From Pempheris klunzingeri (taxonomy: Eukaryota; Chordata; Actinopteri; Acropomatiformes; Pempheridae), in contig NC_092029.1 of NCBI RefSeq assembly GCF_042242105.1, forward strand, positions 11,463,885-11,527,884: 64,000 bases of DNA, in the 5' to 3' direction. Every line of letters begins with the position of its first letter. The stretch's first letter is position 1. The notes below the pieces were generated by a model. The model saw nothing but the letters and a program-made list of their open reading frames with translations. It searched no databases and was not told where the DNA came from. This document shows positions 36,407 through 48,959 of this stretch, piece by piece. A program made the position numbers and the translations under genes.

Positions 36407-37196
36407 TTGATGCATCATGCAAATAAACACAAATAACTAAGCAACACTGAAAATAACATTTATTCAATTATTGTGCTCAGGTATGAATCTTGAATATTTC
36501 CATTTCCATTTTATGCTACTTTGTTTGTTTACTTCGCGACGTTTTCAGAGGGAAAATTGTGTTTTTGATACCACGATATTAATGTCTGATCTACTCTACA
36601 GTTACTGATCTACATTACAGCTAACCCAGCTTGGACGTCCAGGTCAATGTCTGGCCAGACCAGCCGGATCAGGAATCACAGTGGGCCGTGCCACCGCCCC
36701 AAGAGGACAGGGAAGAGAGCTGGGATAAGTTGGAGTGAGTCACTTCATCGAGATCGGACCCAGTTGCAGGCATTTAGCATTACAAAAGATAAACACCCAG
36801 TATAGTCAATCTTTTCACTGATGGATGTTTGCTGGTGCCGGTCAAACAGAGGCATCAGTATTATATTGAGTCTGTTTTATGACCAATTTAAAACTCTTCA
36901 CGGGAGGTTTGAATAACATTTTAAATGCAGGACTTTTACTTGTAACAGAACTTTTATATCATAGTATTGCTATTTCTACTCTGAATACTTCATCACCACT
37001 GCCTTGTTACTCCTGCATTAACCTGCATCACTCACACATCATGTCATATGCACTGGCCTACCAGGGTTCTATTTTTCATATCTAACAAGTACAACACACC
37101 AGCACTTTGACCACACATCCTGAGTACACGTCTTCTCTTTAAGCAGCATGAAACATTGATGTTTGAGTTAGAATATATCACAGTACCTTGTGTGTG

Positions 37197-37261
37197 CTAC
37201 CCCTCTGTGCACTGTGGGCTGCCGGCTAGTCGCGTGAGAAGCCGCGCGCATCTTTTGAAGT
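37197..37261 (-). CDS. alkal2: alkal2 coding exon 4 (last)
   Basis: After a TTCTCAG acceptor it completes the Tyr codon and encodes FKRCARLLTRLAGSPQCTEG and TAG. It carries the third and fourth cysteines of the augmentor domain. Confidence 0.93.
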
Positions 37262-38504
37262 CTGAGAAGAGGAAGATGAAACACAGAGACGTGCATGTGA
37301 GCAGATGCTTTTCGCAGTGTTTTGACGCTGGACCAACAAAGAGGATCAGTTTAATTTCAGCTTACATGCAGGTATCGTGCATTCTCTGGTGTGGTGGTAG
37401 ACTCTGTACACATGCTTCCTGCACTTGGGACTGAAGTAGAGAGGACCTGAGAGGGAAGAGAAGCAGGCTGTAAGATCATTTCCAGCTCTACAAATCAATC
37501 AATCAATCAATCTCTTGTATTTTCGACTGGATCTGCCATCCACTCTCGATCCCATAACGTTCTGTCTCCCTCTTGACACCCCACAACACACAAGTCTGTG
37601 ATGAGGCCTTACCTGTTATATGTTTCAGGAATTTCTCCTTCTTTCTGAGATCCCTGGGGAACACAACTATGGAGAGAGAAGATGGGAAAAGAGCGTCAGG
37701 AAGCTGCTTTTAAATAGTACAGATAATTGCATTTTTATGAAAGCCTACTGATTTTTTAATCAGGGGGCATCCTTCACATCATCTACAGCAGGGATGTTTT
37801 TGTAAATTCAAAGCTGATATTCAGTGAGAGACAAACAGCCACAAAGCCAAAAACTAATATTATTAGGAAGCCACTGTATTGTTGGCAGGCCAACACCCAA
37901 ATAATGAACAGAAATACTGATTTTCTCACTTACCTTTGGTTACATTTAGCCATGCAGATACATTTGCTCTCATTTTTCTAGGTTTAGAAATATCTGCCCC
38001 TTACATTTCTGCCTCCAAACCGATGTCTAAACGGCTACATGGCACTCAAGGTAAGATAGATAATGTTATTAGTAATAACCCTTTATCTTTATCCCGCCTT
38101 ACTTCCACAAGTCTACAGTGACTATGCATTATGAACGTTACGCATATCCCAGCAGGCTTTGTCCTTCATTATACGCTACAGCACCCTCTTGAGATCCACG
38201 CCCAGACTACAGGCAGTCACTCACCGACGACTTGGTCCCCTCTGTCTGTTTTCAAGTTGCGTAAATCCTGTGGTTCCGCCGTGGAGCTCCTCACCCGTGA
38301 TGTTACCGGCGCGTCTGTTTTCGCGCTGTGGCGACCCCGGCTGTCCTCCGCGTGTCTCATGATCTCTACTATCCGCCTCAAGTCCCGCTGCGCGTCCCTG
38401 CCGCCTGATGTCGCCGCCGTGGGCGCGCTCTCGCTGGAGTGGCCGGTCAGCGTGCACATCAGTAGCACCAGTCCCATGTTGAAGTGCTTGCGCAGTCCGC
38501 TCAT
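37197..38504 (-). CDS. alkal2: ALK and LTK ligand 2 (augmentor/FAM150 family), whole gene
   Basis: Secreted cytokine-like ligand that activates the ALK and LTK receptor tyrosine kinases; in fish this signal directs neural-crest pigment cells. Coding exons on the minus strand are 38504-38225, 37666-37613, 37446-37366 and 37261-37197, all GT-AG and in frame, giving 159 aa (human about 152). It starts MSGLRKHFNMGLVLLMCTLTG, with the hydrophobic core of a signal peptide. A variable, Ser/Arg-rich region to about residue 93 follows, then the conserved augmentor domain with VFPRDLRKKEKFLKHITG, PLYFSPKCRKHVYRVYHHT and RECTIPAYFKRCARLLTRLA. The four domain cysteines are all present. Zebrafish has two copies (2a, 2b); I cannot tell which this is. 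It faces acp1 tail to tail, as in human. Confidence 0.93.
37366..37446 (-). CDS. alkal2: alkal2 coding exon 3
   Basis: After a CTCTCAG acceptor it encodes PLYFSPKCRKHVYRVYHHTR and then ECTIPA, ending at a GTAAGC donor inside a Tyr codon. PLYFSPKC and ECTIPAY are the strongest family matches in the gene. Confidence 0.94.
37613..37666 (-). CDS. alkal2: alkal2 coding exon 2
   Basis: 54 bases after a CTCCATAG acceptor, encoding VFPRDLRKKEKFLKHIT with a GTAAGG donor. It matches the human -IVPRDLRMKDKFLKHLTG exon in length and phase. Confidence 0.92.
38225..38504 (-). CDS. alkal2: alkal2 coding exon 1 with signal peptide
   Basis: 280 bases from the ATG at 38504 to a GTGAGT donor. The leader MSGLRKHFNMGLVLLMCTLT is a plausible signal peptide; cleavage would fall near GHSSES. 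The body contains RDAQRDLRRIVEIMRHAEDS, an amphipathic helix-like stretch. An upstream in-frame ATG exists at 38624, but it reads through phenylalanine runs from poly-T and is probably not used. TTTCACTCCAG ends two bases before the chosen ATG and looks like a splice acceptor, implying a separate 5'UTR exon. Confidence 0.85.
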
Positions 38505-39159
38505 AGCTGGAGTGAAAAAAAAGTGAACTCCTTCTCCAACGTAAAAAAAAAAAAAAAAGTTTAACCTGTGCACCTGCAAGAGAGAAAGAGAATGAATGTC
38601 AGACCAATCCCCAGTAGCCTCCACCCGCTGAGAACATGGTGCAACATCACATGAAGGCCAGTTTTAACTGCGGACTGACAGATCAGACTTTGGCTGTGAG
38701 CCACAAAGCTGTCCAAGTGTGTTTCTTAACTTTTTGCTTCGTTTTTTTAATCACATATGGACTCACTTGACAGTACATATTTATCACGTGGAGTCACCGT
38801 TTGAAAATATTCATCCTCTAAACCAGCTTCTTGTCTGAACATCTCACATCTCGCATCATAATCTCTGATAATCCATATAGTAGTTCAACCAAATTTTTGC
38901 TATACATTCCTTTAAAAAGTAGCTATTTAGAGGAAATTCACTGGCCATGAATCAGTGAGCTACAGGTTATTAGCAGCCTGTGCGCCCTGGTGGCACTTTT
39001 TTTTTAAATTCTTCAGCAACTCACTGAGATCAAGATTTCCTTTGCAAAAGAGAGTTAAGAACAAGTTAAATAAACAGGATCACACGAGGGGGAGCAGAAA
39101 GACAAAGACAAAGAAGTAGAGAAGCAAAGAGTGTTGGGATACAAAAAATGTAATTACCC

Positions 39160-39490
39160 TCAGGTCTTTGATAACTTTTTCCAATACTCTATGATAAAGT
39201 CCCGTACGTCCAACAATGGTGAGGATGCAAATGAAGATCTGTGCGCAACTTTAGTTTAGATTCCTGCTTCTGTCCGGTCCGAAATATGAGCCCTTAAAGT
39301 CTACTCTTCTGTGAGGGGGGGAAATCAAAGCTTCTGAAGTCACATAAGTATTCGCTGAGCATCTGTAGTCATCCTCTGCGCGCCGGCCGAGTGTCCACAC
39401 AGCTGAAGGATCCGGCGCTCCGGCTCACGCGTCCTCGCCGAAGTAGCTGATAAGTCTCCCCGAAGCGAAGCTCACTTTTTATTCTGACTC
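39160..39490 (-). promoter_or_regulatory. Candidate alkal2 promoter and 5'UTR exon
   Basis: The most CpG-rich patch in the right half of the window (about 39375-39440, including CGCGCCGGCCG) lies about 0.9 kb upstream of the alkal2 ATG. On the minus strand an AATAAAAAG element (about 39476-39484) could act as a TATA-like box. A possible donor, GAGG followed by GTAATT, lies near 39155. Since the coding exon starts at an apparent acceptor, a leader exon here would fit. All of this is inferred from position. Confidence 0.4.
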
Positions 39491-42400
39491 GCAGACGTGG
39501 TGACCCGTCCCTTGTGGGTTACTCCGCCGTGTCTGTGGTGATAGTGCGACGCATTATTGGTTCTCCTGAAGCGAAAGGTCCACTTGAGTTGACTGACCAT
39601 CACTTGAGCGCCGTGTCAAGGTTTCTGCGCCCCCCTCCTTTCCGTTACTCCATTTATCTGTGCGACACGCAGTTACAGGAAGCGCCTTTTCCTACTAATA
39701 CTTCCACTGAAATTTCCAGTCAGCCCAGTGCGCAGCGTAGATGCGAGCATCTCAGTGGAAACGCTCCCACATCCTCCTTGTCGCTCTCATAACTTCATTT
39801 AGAGGCACGGCGCACTTTACATCCATCGTGGGAATTGAAACACAATCGCGCACCTTTTAAGGATGACTGTGAAAATTAATTACGCGCGGTTTTCGAAAAC
39901 TTATAGCGCCGTTAGTTTCTGCCCGGAGCAGCCAACTCCACACAGCTCAGCTGAGGTTTACAGGAGGTTCCTCCTCATTGGAGATTAGTTTGTACTACAG
40001 CCTGCTGTGGTTGGTACAGCTTTCTTTAGTTCAGGGCGTGCATTTGGCTCCCATGCTCCCCCCTCAAATCTGACTGATCAGTGGGACGTGAGTAGTTTAC
40101 TTTGTGCAGAAACAATTACGGACATTAACCTGCAGTGTGAGCAAAGTTCATGCAGGGCCGAAAGTCGACATATAGTCCTACCAAAGCAAAAATGTTTTTA
40201 CAAAAATACTTCAAACTGCGTCAAAACAACAGTTTTCACGGGAATGCCTAAATTATTCTTGTCATATCAGTAACGTATCATTGCAGGTTATTTGAAATAA
40301 CTTCTTGGGCAACATCTCTGTGTTTTCACTGCAAATTATAACTCTCGTGGCCGTGCGTAAAACCTTGGTGCTGAAAGGAAAGCGCGCACTGTCACCCAGC
40401 TGCGAATCTCTTTTCTCAACTGGCAATACGCAGGATTTTCTCAGGAGAGATTTAGTGGAAGTGCCGTCCGATGTAATGACACACTGTGTTTCTATGCCAG
40501 AGCACTCTGCTGATTAATTTTATCCACCAAAGCGATGACAAAAGTATGAGCGATATCTGGTTTCTCGGGTGATTCACACCAGGATGATGAAGCTTGATTT
40601 TTGAGGATCAGACAGAATGGATCCAACTTTTTGGAGGTGTAATACAATACCTAACAGCACTGCACAGCTGCGTGGCTGGAAAAGTTATTCCCATGGACAT
40701 AAACTTTGTATGGACAGCCTTGAGATAGCAAGTGAATTCAGATTTTTGCTGAAATCAGTGTAATGGTTTGCACAGAAGACCTGACTGGCTAGTTTGGAGA
40801 GCAGGCAGCTGCAGTAGTCTGCGAGGATCCATCAGTCAGATTAGGCTGGTTCTCTGCCCGTTTATGATCTCCGCCCTGATGAAATGCTAAAGGGAGAAAG
40901 TGCATCTGGAGCAGAGCCTCTGACTAGCCCGTGGAAGACTAAAGCAAAACTATTTTCCTACACAACATAAAGTTTCATTATGGTTGAAATTAGAGCAGGG
41001 CTGCAGTGCCCACTAAAGCCATAATAAAGTGACAGTTGTAAAAGTTGTAATACCCCTTCAATTAACTGCACAATTAAAAGTGCATTTGACTATCTACACT
41101 GTGACATATGAAAAGATCAATTGTATGTGTTTTGCTGAATCTAAACTCTTTAGGCGAATAATGTTTATTGAATTCACTGAAATGTTAGTTTAAAGTAAAG
41201 AAGTGCAGCAGTTTCAGCAGAGGGGGCCATTGTGCAATCACAACATTAGAATCCTCCCAGTGCTGTTCATATTGGTGCTGTTTCTCTCAGCACTTACCTG
41301 GCATTGTGGCTGGATTTGACTCTTGAAATCCTTCCTCACAGATGGGAAAGAAAAGTGCCAATTAAACCAACACACTCATTTTATACTACAGTTAAAGAGC
41401 CACGACTGCTGAGCAGGCCATCCACGTGGGTCACATCAGATCTCTTGAATCCTCAGCAAACATGCATCATTTTTATTGAAGTGGGAGAAGCTGTGAATTC
41501 AATCTGACTCTCAGAAAAAGGAAATTAACAGATCGTGAATGGGTTTAAATGGGGTGTAAAGATATAGGAGGGTTGATGTTTTCATAATTGTCAGTAATCT
41601 CGCAGGTAGTCTGGCCAGCAGGTGAATGAAGACAGAAGGATAGCTATTCTAACTGTGTATTTTGGCACTTTGCTTGCTGTTCAGTTCAGTTGGTTGTCTT
41701 CATTCTTTTGACTGATGCTGTATTCATTTGGAGATCTCTGCTGCACATCATCCTCGTCTGTGTAGTCTGAAAAGTCTGAGTGAAGCCAACAATAGAAATT
41801 ATGACATTACTTGTGTAAAATCAATGTTTGGATAGGTGTACGACCATATCTAGGCCAGCATTTATTCTCGTGCAGCTGTATGACTTTTCTAAACTTTGAT
41901 ACAGTCACATGTGAAACTATGTCATCTAATGTGTAAGTCAGTGAGTCATGTTCATATGATTTTTGGTAAACCGCACTGATATGGCATGGTAGTTACTACT
42001 TTCAACATGCTGACCGTTTCATTCTCCCTTCTCCCCTTGAACTCTCTGTGATATATTTCTTTTGAGAGACAGTTTAATGAATTCATCAGAGGAGGATGTG
42101 GTCGCCTTCCCACGAACGTGCCTCTTTCTTCCTGATTTTCTTGTCCAAGTTGAAAACTTCACTTCCTCAAGGTGTTATTCGGGGGCACTTTCTCAACTTT
42201 GTCTAAGAACGAGGCTTTGTCTGATGTTGGCCACAGCAAAGGAACCCACTTCTGCAATCAGGGATGTTGAAAATAACCCGTTTGTGAGGGTCACTGTTAA
42301 ACTGGCTGATAAAATCTTGAGTTTAAAAAGACACAATTTAAATTGAGTGAAAATAGGAAGCACATTTTTTTATTTGCTGAAAGGAGTTGGTGTTTGACAA

Positions 42401-45400
42401 AAGAGTGACGGTGATTAACATCTGTAATAACACCTCTGTACAGAGATTGGATGGTTTCCATCTTTTTCTTGTACACGCATCAAATGGAGTATCTGCTGCA
42501 CTTATCCGTTCACGTATCACTGTCCTACCACTGGCGTCCATGCAAGACTTTCTGTCCATGTGTTTTTGATTAGAGAAAATCCTCCTAATAGATAAAATAG
42601 ATCCTAGAGGCTCTAGATTCTTGTTCTCTTCATTTTATCTTTCACAGCACCTTTTTCTCTGTCTCCTCTCATAGTTGCTAATCGTATCAATTGCAACTGT
42701 TATTACTTACTTATACTTATTCTAAGTGTTTTTATTTTATTCATATTATTCAATTTCTACACTTTTGCTATTAGCAGCAGCTTTCACTGCTTTTTGATTT
42801 TAGTTGCGTCAACTTTTGTTGTACTTACCTTTGCACCTTTGACAATTTTGCTCTCCCTCAGTGTGTTTTACAGTGTTTTGAATAAACATTAGATACTTTC
42901 AGCAGATGGTTGGCTTTTACTGTACAATAACTTGAGGTGAATGTAAACAGTAAGTTGTCAGTCAGCCCATGCATTTGAATATTGGCATTTTAGCCAGTTG
43001 TGAAGAAATCTTGGAGCATAGCTGGATACAACTGTGGTTGGAGAACATGATGTGTGTATTTAGCAAGCAGCTGCTGAGAAATAGACCTGAATTTAGACCA
43101 ACTGGGTGGTGAGTTAATGAGGGAAGTACAATGGGCATCACTTATTGAACGGGGGTTTGGGGGTCTTTCAGATAATCATTTACAAAGTTCTCTGTGACAC
43201 TGACCACTTTTACATACACAAAATATATCAGTTTTTGCAGTTATTCTGACTGTTTACACCACTAATAAAAAGGAATATTCTACTACTATTCCCATTTACA
43301 TGCAACTGTGCTTTTTCAAAGTTTCTCATCAGTGGCGGACTTGTTTGATCGTGCGAACACAGCCTCGCTCTTTCATTCCCTCAGCCACCTTCTTGAAAAG
43401 GTTGCAGTTACGATATTTATATCAATGAAGTCTTTCAAAATGTTTAAAATTAGGAGTGTTTCTCCTTCTGGCCAGAAAATTTGGGCTTTTCTGATGGGCA
43501 TGCATCTGTTCCCCAGCCTTGCAAACTGTTGGCTGGTTGGTTTGATTACAATACACAGAGCCGACCGTAAGCAGACCGAAAACTGTGGTAAAAACCCCAA
43601 ATGAGATGCATATTCCAAAGAATACTCATAAAACCTAGACAACGTCGACATCTCCCACATGTCAGTCAGTAAAAAGGCTTAATTCGGAATATCCAAACGG
43701 AATATGCTGTTTACATGACCCACGTCGAATTCGAGGACTATTGGCGTTTAAATGTAGTCAATGATGTGTTGTATGTCGATTGTGTGATGATGGCTAAAGT
43801 CTGAACTCACTCTCAGATTTGGATGACATGGATGGGCCGCCATGTTTGGATAGTCCTCAAAATTAAATCACAAAATAGCGTTTTCTGATCAGCTGAATGC
43901 CGTTGTTTGTCTGTGTCCTCTAAAACTGTCGGAAGTAAGGTCACCTAACTATTGGTGGCGCGCAGAGCCCACTGCACAATCACTATAACAGTTTAGTAGG
44001 TCAGCCTTAATATCCAGTGCTTAGTGACAGTCTGCTAAAATGCTTAAAACCTGTTCAAATCTTAATATCTAAAGTCTTCTATAGTTATCAAAAGGTGTGT
44101 CCATCTGCTAATTTGAATCAAGTATGAAAAGAAATGGAGTATGGAACAAATTATATTATACCGCTGTTGTCTAAGTAATGCTTTTGACCGTTTTTAACAC
44201 TGGACAACAAAGTAGACAAGTGGCTGGAACAATATGCCAAGTCCAGTTGTTCTGCACAGATTTTACATGCACCTGCCAAAAAGTGTGCTTCATAAGGAAT
44301 TGGCTCCATTCTCAATGTTGTCTTCACTTGGATGATTTCACACTGCCTGCCAAACACAAAATTTACACTATGTTTTTCCTTTTCAGTAAACTTTTAAACA
44401 TCACTGCCTTATGTTGTCAAAATGAAAAATGAACCCATGTTTCCTGATTGCAAAATTGCAGGTTTTTGGTTGCAGATTCGGCACAGTCGAGCCAGCAAGA
44501 AGTACGTTCCCCATCCAGCGCTGTAGAATGAAAGGCAATGTGAAAACACTTACCACAACAATGAGAATAAAGACAAAAAGAAGAGGAATTGCCTGAAGTA
44601 GCAGCTCTCTCTGGATAAGAAAAGGTTAGAAAAAGACATCATTCAGCAATGCAGTCTGCTCTGTGTGGGTGTGCCTGCGCAAATATTATACATGTCTTGA
44701 GTTAGTGAGTGAAAGGAAGAATGTGTACAGTATAAATCATTTTACTTTCATGTGGAAAAGCAGTGGACAGGTCAGAGATGTGGTGGGAAGGCTTGTGGTC
44801 GGATTAAGTAAAGCACATGGTCTGCATCAAAAAACATGTCACCAGCAGGACCACCAGAACAACATCAGGACACATTTGGAGTCGTTTTTGTGGCCACCTG
44901 GTGAATGTGAATCCTACATTCACTCTTCTTATAGAGCTGTTTCTGATTTCACCTACTCATAATATCTGGTTCTGTTAAATGCTCCGCTGTTTTCATCCGT
45001 CTGCCATTAAGTGCTGGACAATCAGTGATAAAAGGGATTTGTGAACTTTTTCATAGAAAACAACTGCAGCCGTAAAACAACGCTGTAAAAGTGAATCACA
45101 ACAATAAAAGCTAAAAAAAAAAACACAACAATGACCTGAATGACCAATGAGTGGCTAAAATGTTTGATCATTTATTATTCTTAAATTATGTATCCTATTA
45201 TAGCTGCTTTGACAAGTATATTCTACACGTAAGATCTTTAGAAACAGCGTAGAGCATTAAGACAATTAATGAAATGTTGTTCAACTCAAAAACTATAATG
45301 AAATATGTCGTGGAAGTAATTTTTATTCAAGGAGAGCTGGGAGGAGCAGCTTGCTCCTGCTTGTACTGTAAGTTGGCTGGAGTCAGCCTAGCACTTTTCC

Positions 45401-45637
45401 AACCAAACACAACGGCACTGTGCAACATGGAAACCACTCCAATGAACAGTTGCACATATATTAATGTCACTGGTTATTAGGGTTTCTGCTTTAAATAAAA
45501 AACAAATGTTTAGCTGTTGAAACCATAATTACCTGCAGTCAGTAGGGTCATGCATGCAGCTGCTGCAAGTCCCTGAGTGAGCTGGTGGTTTCTGTGTTGC
45601 ACAATGAAATCATTTGTGGTGACTATTAATACATATA

Positions 45638-45870
45638 CACTGTTGCCCATAAAGTTGGAATAAAAAGTCTTTTACCTCTTCTCATGAAACGATTGTGACA
45701 ATGTGATTTATTCTTGATAAACGTGCATATCTTCTCAACTTTATTGATTAAACTCTTCCAAACATATCACAGTGAAACTTAAACCAAAATCAACCTTTGC
45801 AGACTGTGTATTCAGGCTTTAACAGAATTGGCGGTATTGAACAATTATTCCAACTTTATGGGCAACAGTA
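45638..45870. mobile_element. Short Tc1/mariner-type MITE
   Basis: About 233 bp with inverted ends CACTGTTGCCCATAAAGTTG and the complement of TACTGTTGCCCATAAAGTTG, differing only in the first base, flanked by TA. No coding. It is a known style of short fish element. Confidence 0.8.
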
Positions 45871-46399
45871 TATATATATCGGGGATGTGAAAGCATCTGC
45901 ACATAATAATAATAATAAATGTAAAACAAATTAACAGCACATGCACAAGTCCCCATTGAATGAAATACACTGTCTTTTTAGAATAATCACAATGTAATAG
46001 ACACACACTAATCCTTCCCTCCAAATGTAAAAGTTTTTCCTCAAATACCCACATTCACATTTATTAGATTAGAATAGAAGTGACAGTGGAACTAATGTTC
46101 TTTAACACTTTGTGTCGTCAAACAAGCCCAGTCTGTTTGTTGCATTATTCTGGTTGACATTTGATGGTGACTGGGTTGTGGTCAGCACAACTTGTGCAAT
46201 TTCCATCTGGCTGCCAACCTCCCACTCCTTACTTGCTGCAAGTTGAAAAACACACCCTCAGAGCAATTCAGGTCAAGCCCTGCAAGCACAACGCTCTCTT
46301 ATTGTATGCAGCTCATTCAGTGCATCTTCATTAACCAGGGATGGAAACATGCAAATCATGTTAAAACACACCAACGATATTTGAATCCACAAGGAGAGT

Positions 46400-46950
46400 G
46401 AGCACAATTGATAACATTTCCCAGTGAAACATGGGAACTATTATTTCCTTTCCATCATTGTCGACTAGCTCACTGCTCAGGAATGACACTGAGGCTGTCA
46501 GTGTAATTAGCATTTGTGTGCAATTACCTTTGCCACAGGGAGACCGCCTGCTGGTTGATTTGACATTTTCTGTTGACGAGGAGTTGAGAGCTCAGGATTG
46601 CTTTGTTAGTTAGCATGTCAGACCCCTGCTGGGAAGATAATGCAAATGTTTTGTCACTTTCTGTTTCACCTATGTTTGAATATACAGAGACAACTGCAAG
46701 CCAGATGGAAGTGAGGTCAGACAGTCTTCCTTGTGATGACACCTCTGTCCCACGTGAGGTAAATGGAGTAATATTAGTGACTTTCTCTGCGGACATCTGT
46801 AATTTGTCATGCGCGCTGCAAATGAAAGGAAAAAACTTCAATGAATGAGTGAGGAAACATAAGGAATGGAAAAGCTTCCATGCTGCATTGAACAATGTAG
46901 CAATTAATGTACTATGCCCTGCTACATGCATTAATTAAATGTATGCTGTG
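46400..46950. promoter_or_regulatory. Candidate enhancer-like island
   Basis: Complex sequence with GTGTAATTAGC, GTGCAATTACC, GATAATGCAAATG (octamer-like), GCAATTAATG and ATGCATTAATTAAATG. It is dense in homeodomain/POU-type motifs and lacks repeat character. It lies 8 kb upstream of alkal2. Function is unproven. Confidence 0.25.
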
Positions 46951-47752
46951 GAGGCTCAGTGGACCTCAACTGTGAGGCAGAAGATGGTAAGAGTAAAAGA
47001 TCAAAGTGGCGGTGAAAGTTAGTTCATGTGACTTTTTTAAAGCACAAAAAGCAGGTCTAAAAACTAAAATGAATGATGGTGCTATTCCAACACAGTGCCT
47101 CATTAAACCATACCAGTAAGTCCTGTCACTGGTAAAATGAAATGTAGTGCAGGCATTGTTAGTGTTATTAAATACATCTGTGTTCAACTGTGCGGACAGG
47201 AACATTAAAGCAAGCCTGAAGCGCCCTGCTGCAAAATTGAGACCTCATTTAAATTGAGGCACTCCTTGTATCATGGGCGGATCTGACAGCTATCTCAAAA
47301 AAGCTAAGTGTAAATGCTTCCAAGAACCATTCAAGACAGATTGAAAGGGGAGGTTATGTTGAAATGGTTTAAATGTATCCACCTCTTCACATCTCACACA
47401 CAATGTTGTAATCAGTAAGCGGTCTACAGGGCCCTTCCCCTGGAATAATGGCAGCTGAAGCTGACATTACTCTGGCTGTTGTTTTCTGTGTCTCAGTAAA
47501 GAGACAATTTTAACAATCGACACGCACTCTTGTAGAGTGGTTAGAGTGAGACGTTCAAACTTTTTGCTAGCTCGCAGTCGTGCCATTTCGTGTCATCCTT
47601 GTGTTTGTGTTGGTTAATGAATTGTTTGATTGCAAAAATGTCACCATTGTAACTCAGCTGCTAAAGTGACAAACTACTTCTGGTGTGATACAGTGGGGCT
47701 TACCATGATTTGAAAAGAAAACCTCAGTGGTTGCCTCCAGGAGTTTGAAAAG

Positions 47753-47786
47753 TAGATAGATAGATAGATAGATAGGTAGATAGATC
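47753..47786. repeat. TAGA microsatellite
   Basis: TAGATAGATA repeats with one G interruption. Confidence 0.9.
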
Positions 47787-48108
47787 TTTTTCTCTGCTGC
47801 TCTCTAAAATTCTTAAGGTATTAAGGTTATTATTGCCAAGACTAAGTTATGTTTTACTGAGTAAATTTAGACAAGAAAACAAATTTATGTCTCTTAATTT
47901 CACACACATGAACTTTCAGTTTTCCCACCCTAATAATATTAAAGGATGTTGAGTCATTTGGTTTCTGTCTAGTGTGTTAGCTTAATGACCAACTAGAATT
48001 CAGAGCTTGATCTTCTAAATTAGATTAGTTACATGACAGTGATGATTATGTTCTTCTACCTAAAGGGATAAAGGTTGTTGGAGATGTCTTCACATTGGGT
48101 GCATTAAG

Positions 48109-48245
<137 letters not shown>

Positions 48246-48959
48246 GGTTTGTCGAGATGTGACACTTTCTGTTACAGCATAATATCCTCTTGAAATAAAA
48301 GATATAATGAGACAAATAAAGATATTGTAGAACCATACAATAGATCTCTATTGAAACACTCATTGTTCATGAAAGTATAATCTGTGTCTCTTCATGTGAC
48401 CCGACTCAAACCTATTGAACCACTGGAGCTGAAATGCCTGGTTTGCTCACATAAAGCTGAAGGGCTTACTTATTTTCAGCCAAACAACCTTCTACAAGCT
48501 AAACCATATCACTGTTCAGTGCCAATTATGGAAGATTTAACAACATTTCATGGGAAAAGTGGAGATAAGATTTTGAATCTGTTTTTGTGGTAGACGCCAG
48601 ATCACCAAATCATGCCGTTTTGTGTAAATTTCCGGACAAGTTTGTTATCCACCATTTATGGAGCTCTTTATAACTTTGGTCAAGTAGGTCAAACAGACAA
48701 ACAGGTCACTCTATTTCTCCTGTCCAAAGAAAATGATTGTGATTGTTTTTCAGTTTCACTGCCAACACCCACATTTGTCAGCATAACTGAAGTAGCTGGG
48801 ATGGTCGTGAGAAGTTCCATCGACTCTATAAAACATAACAAAAACACACACAAGCATAAATTTAAAAAAAAAGAGGTATACTTACATGTCTGTGTATACC
48901 CTGCAAACTGGAAAACAAAATCTGCATGTGAAATAGCTTTGCAACATGGCATGTAAGCT

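Noticed and set aside
38131..38526. 131-codon open frame on the plus strand
   Set aside because: It is antisense to alkal2 coding exon 1; the minus-strand reading has the family match and splice sites.
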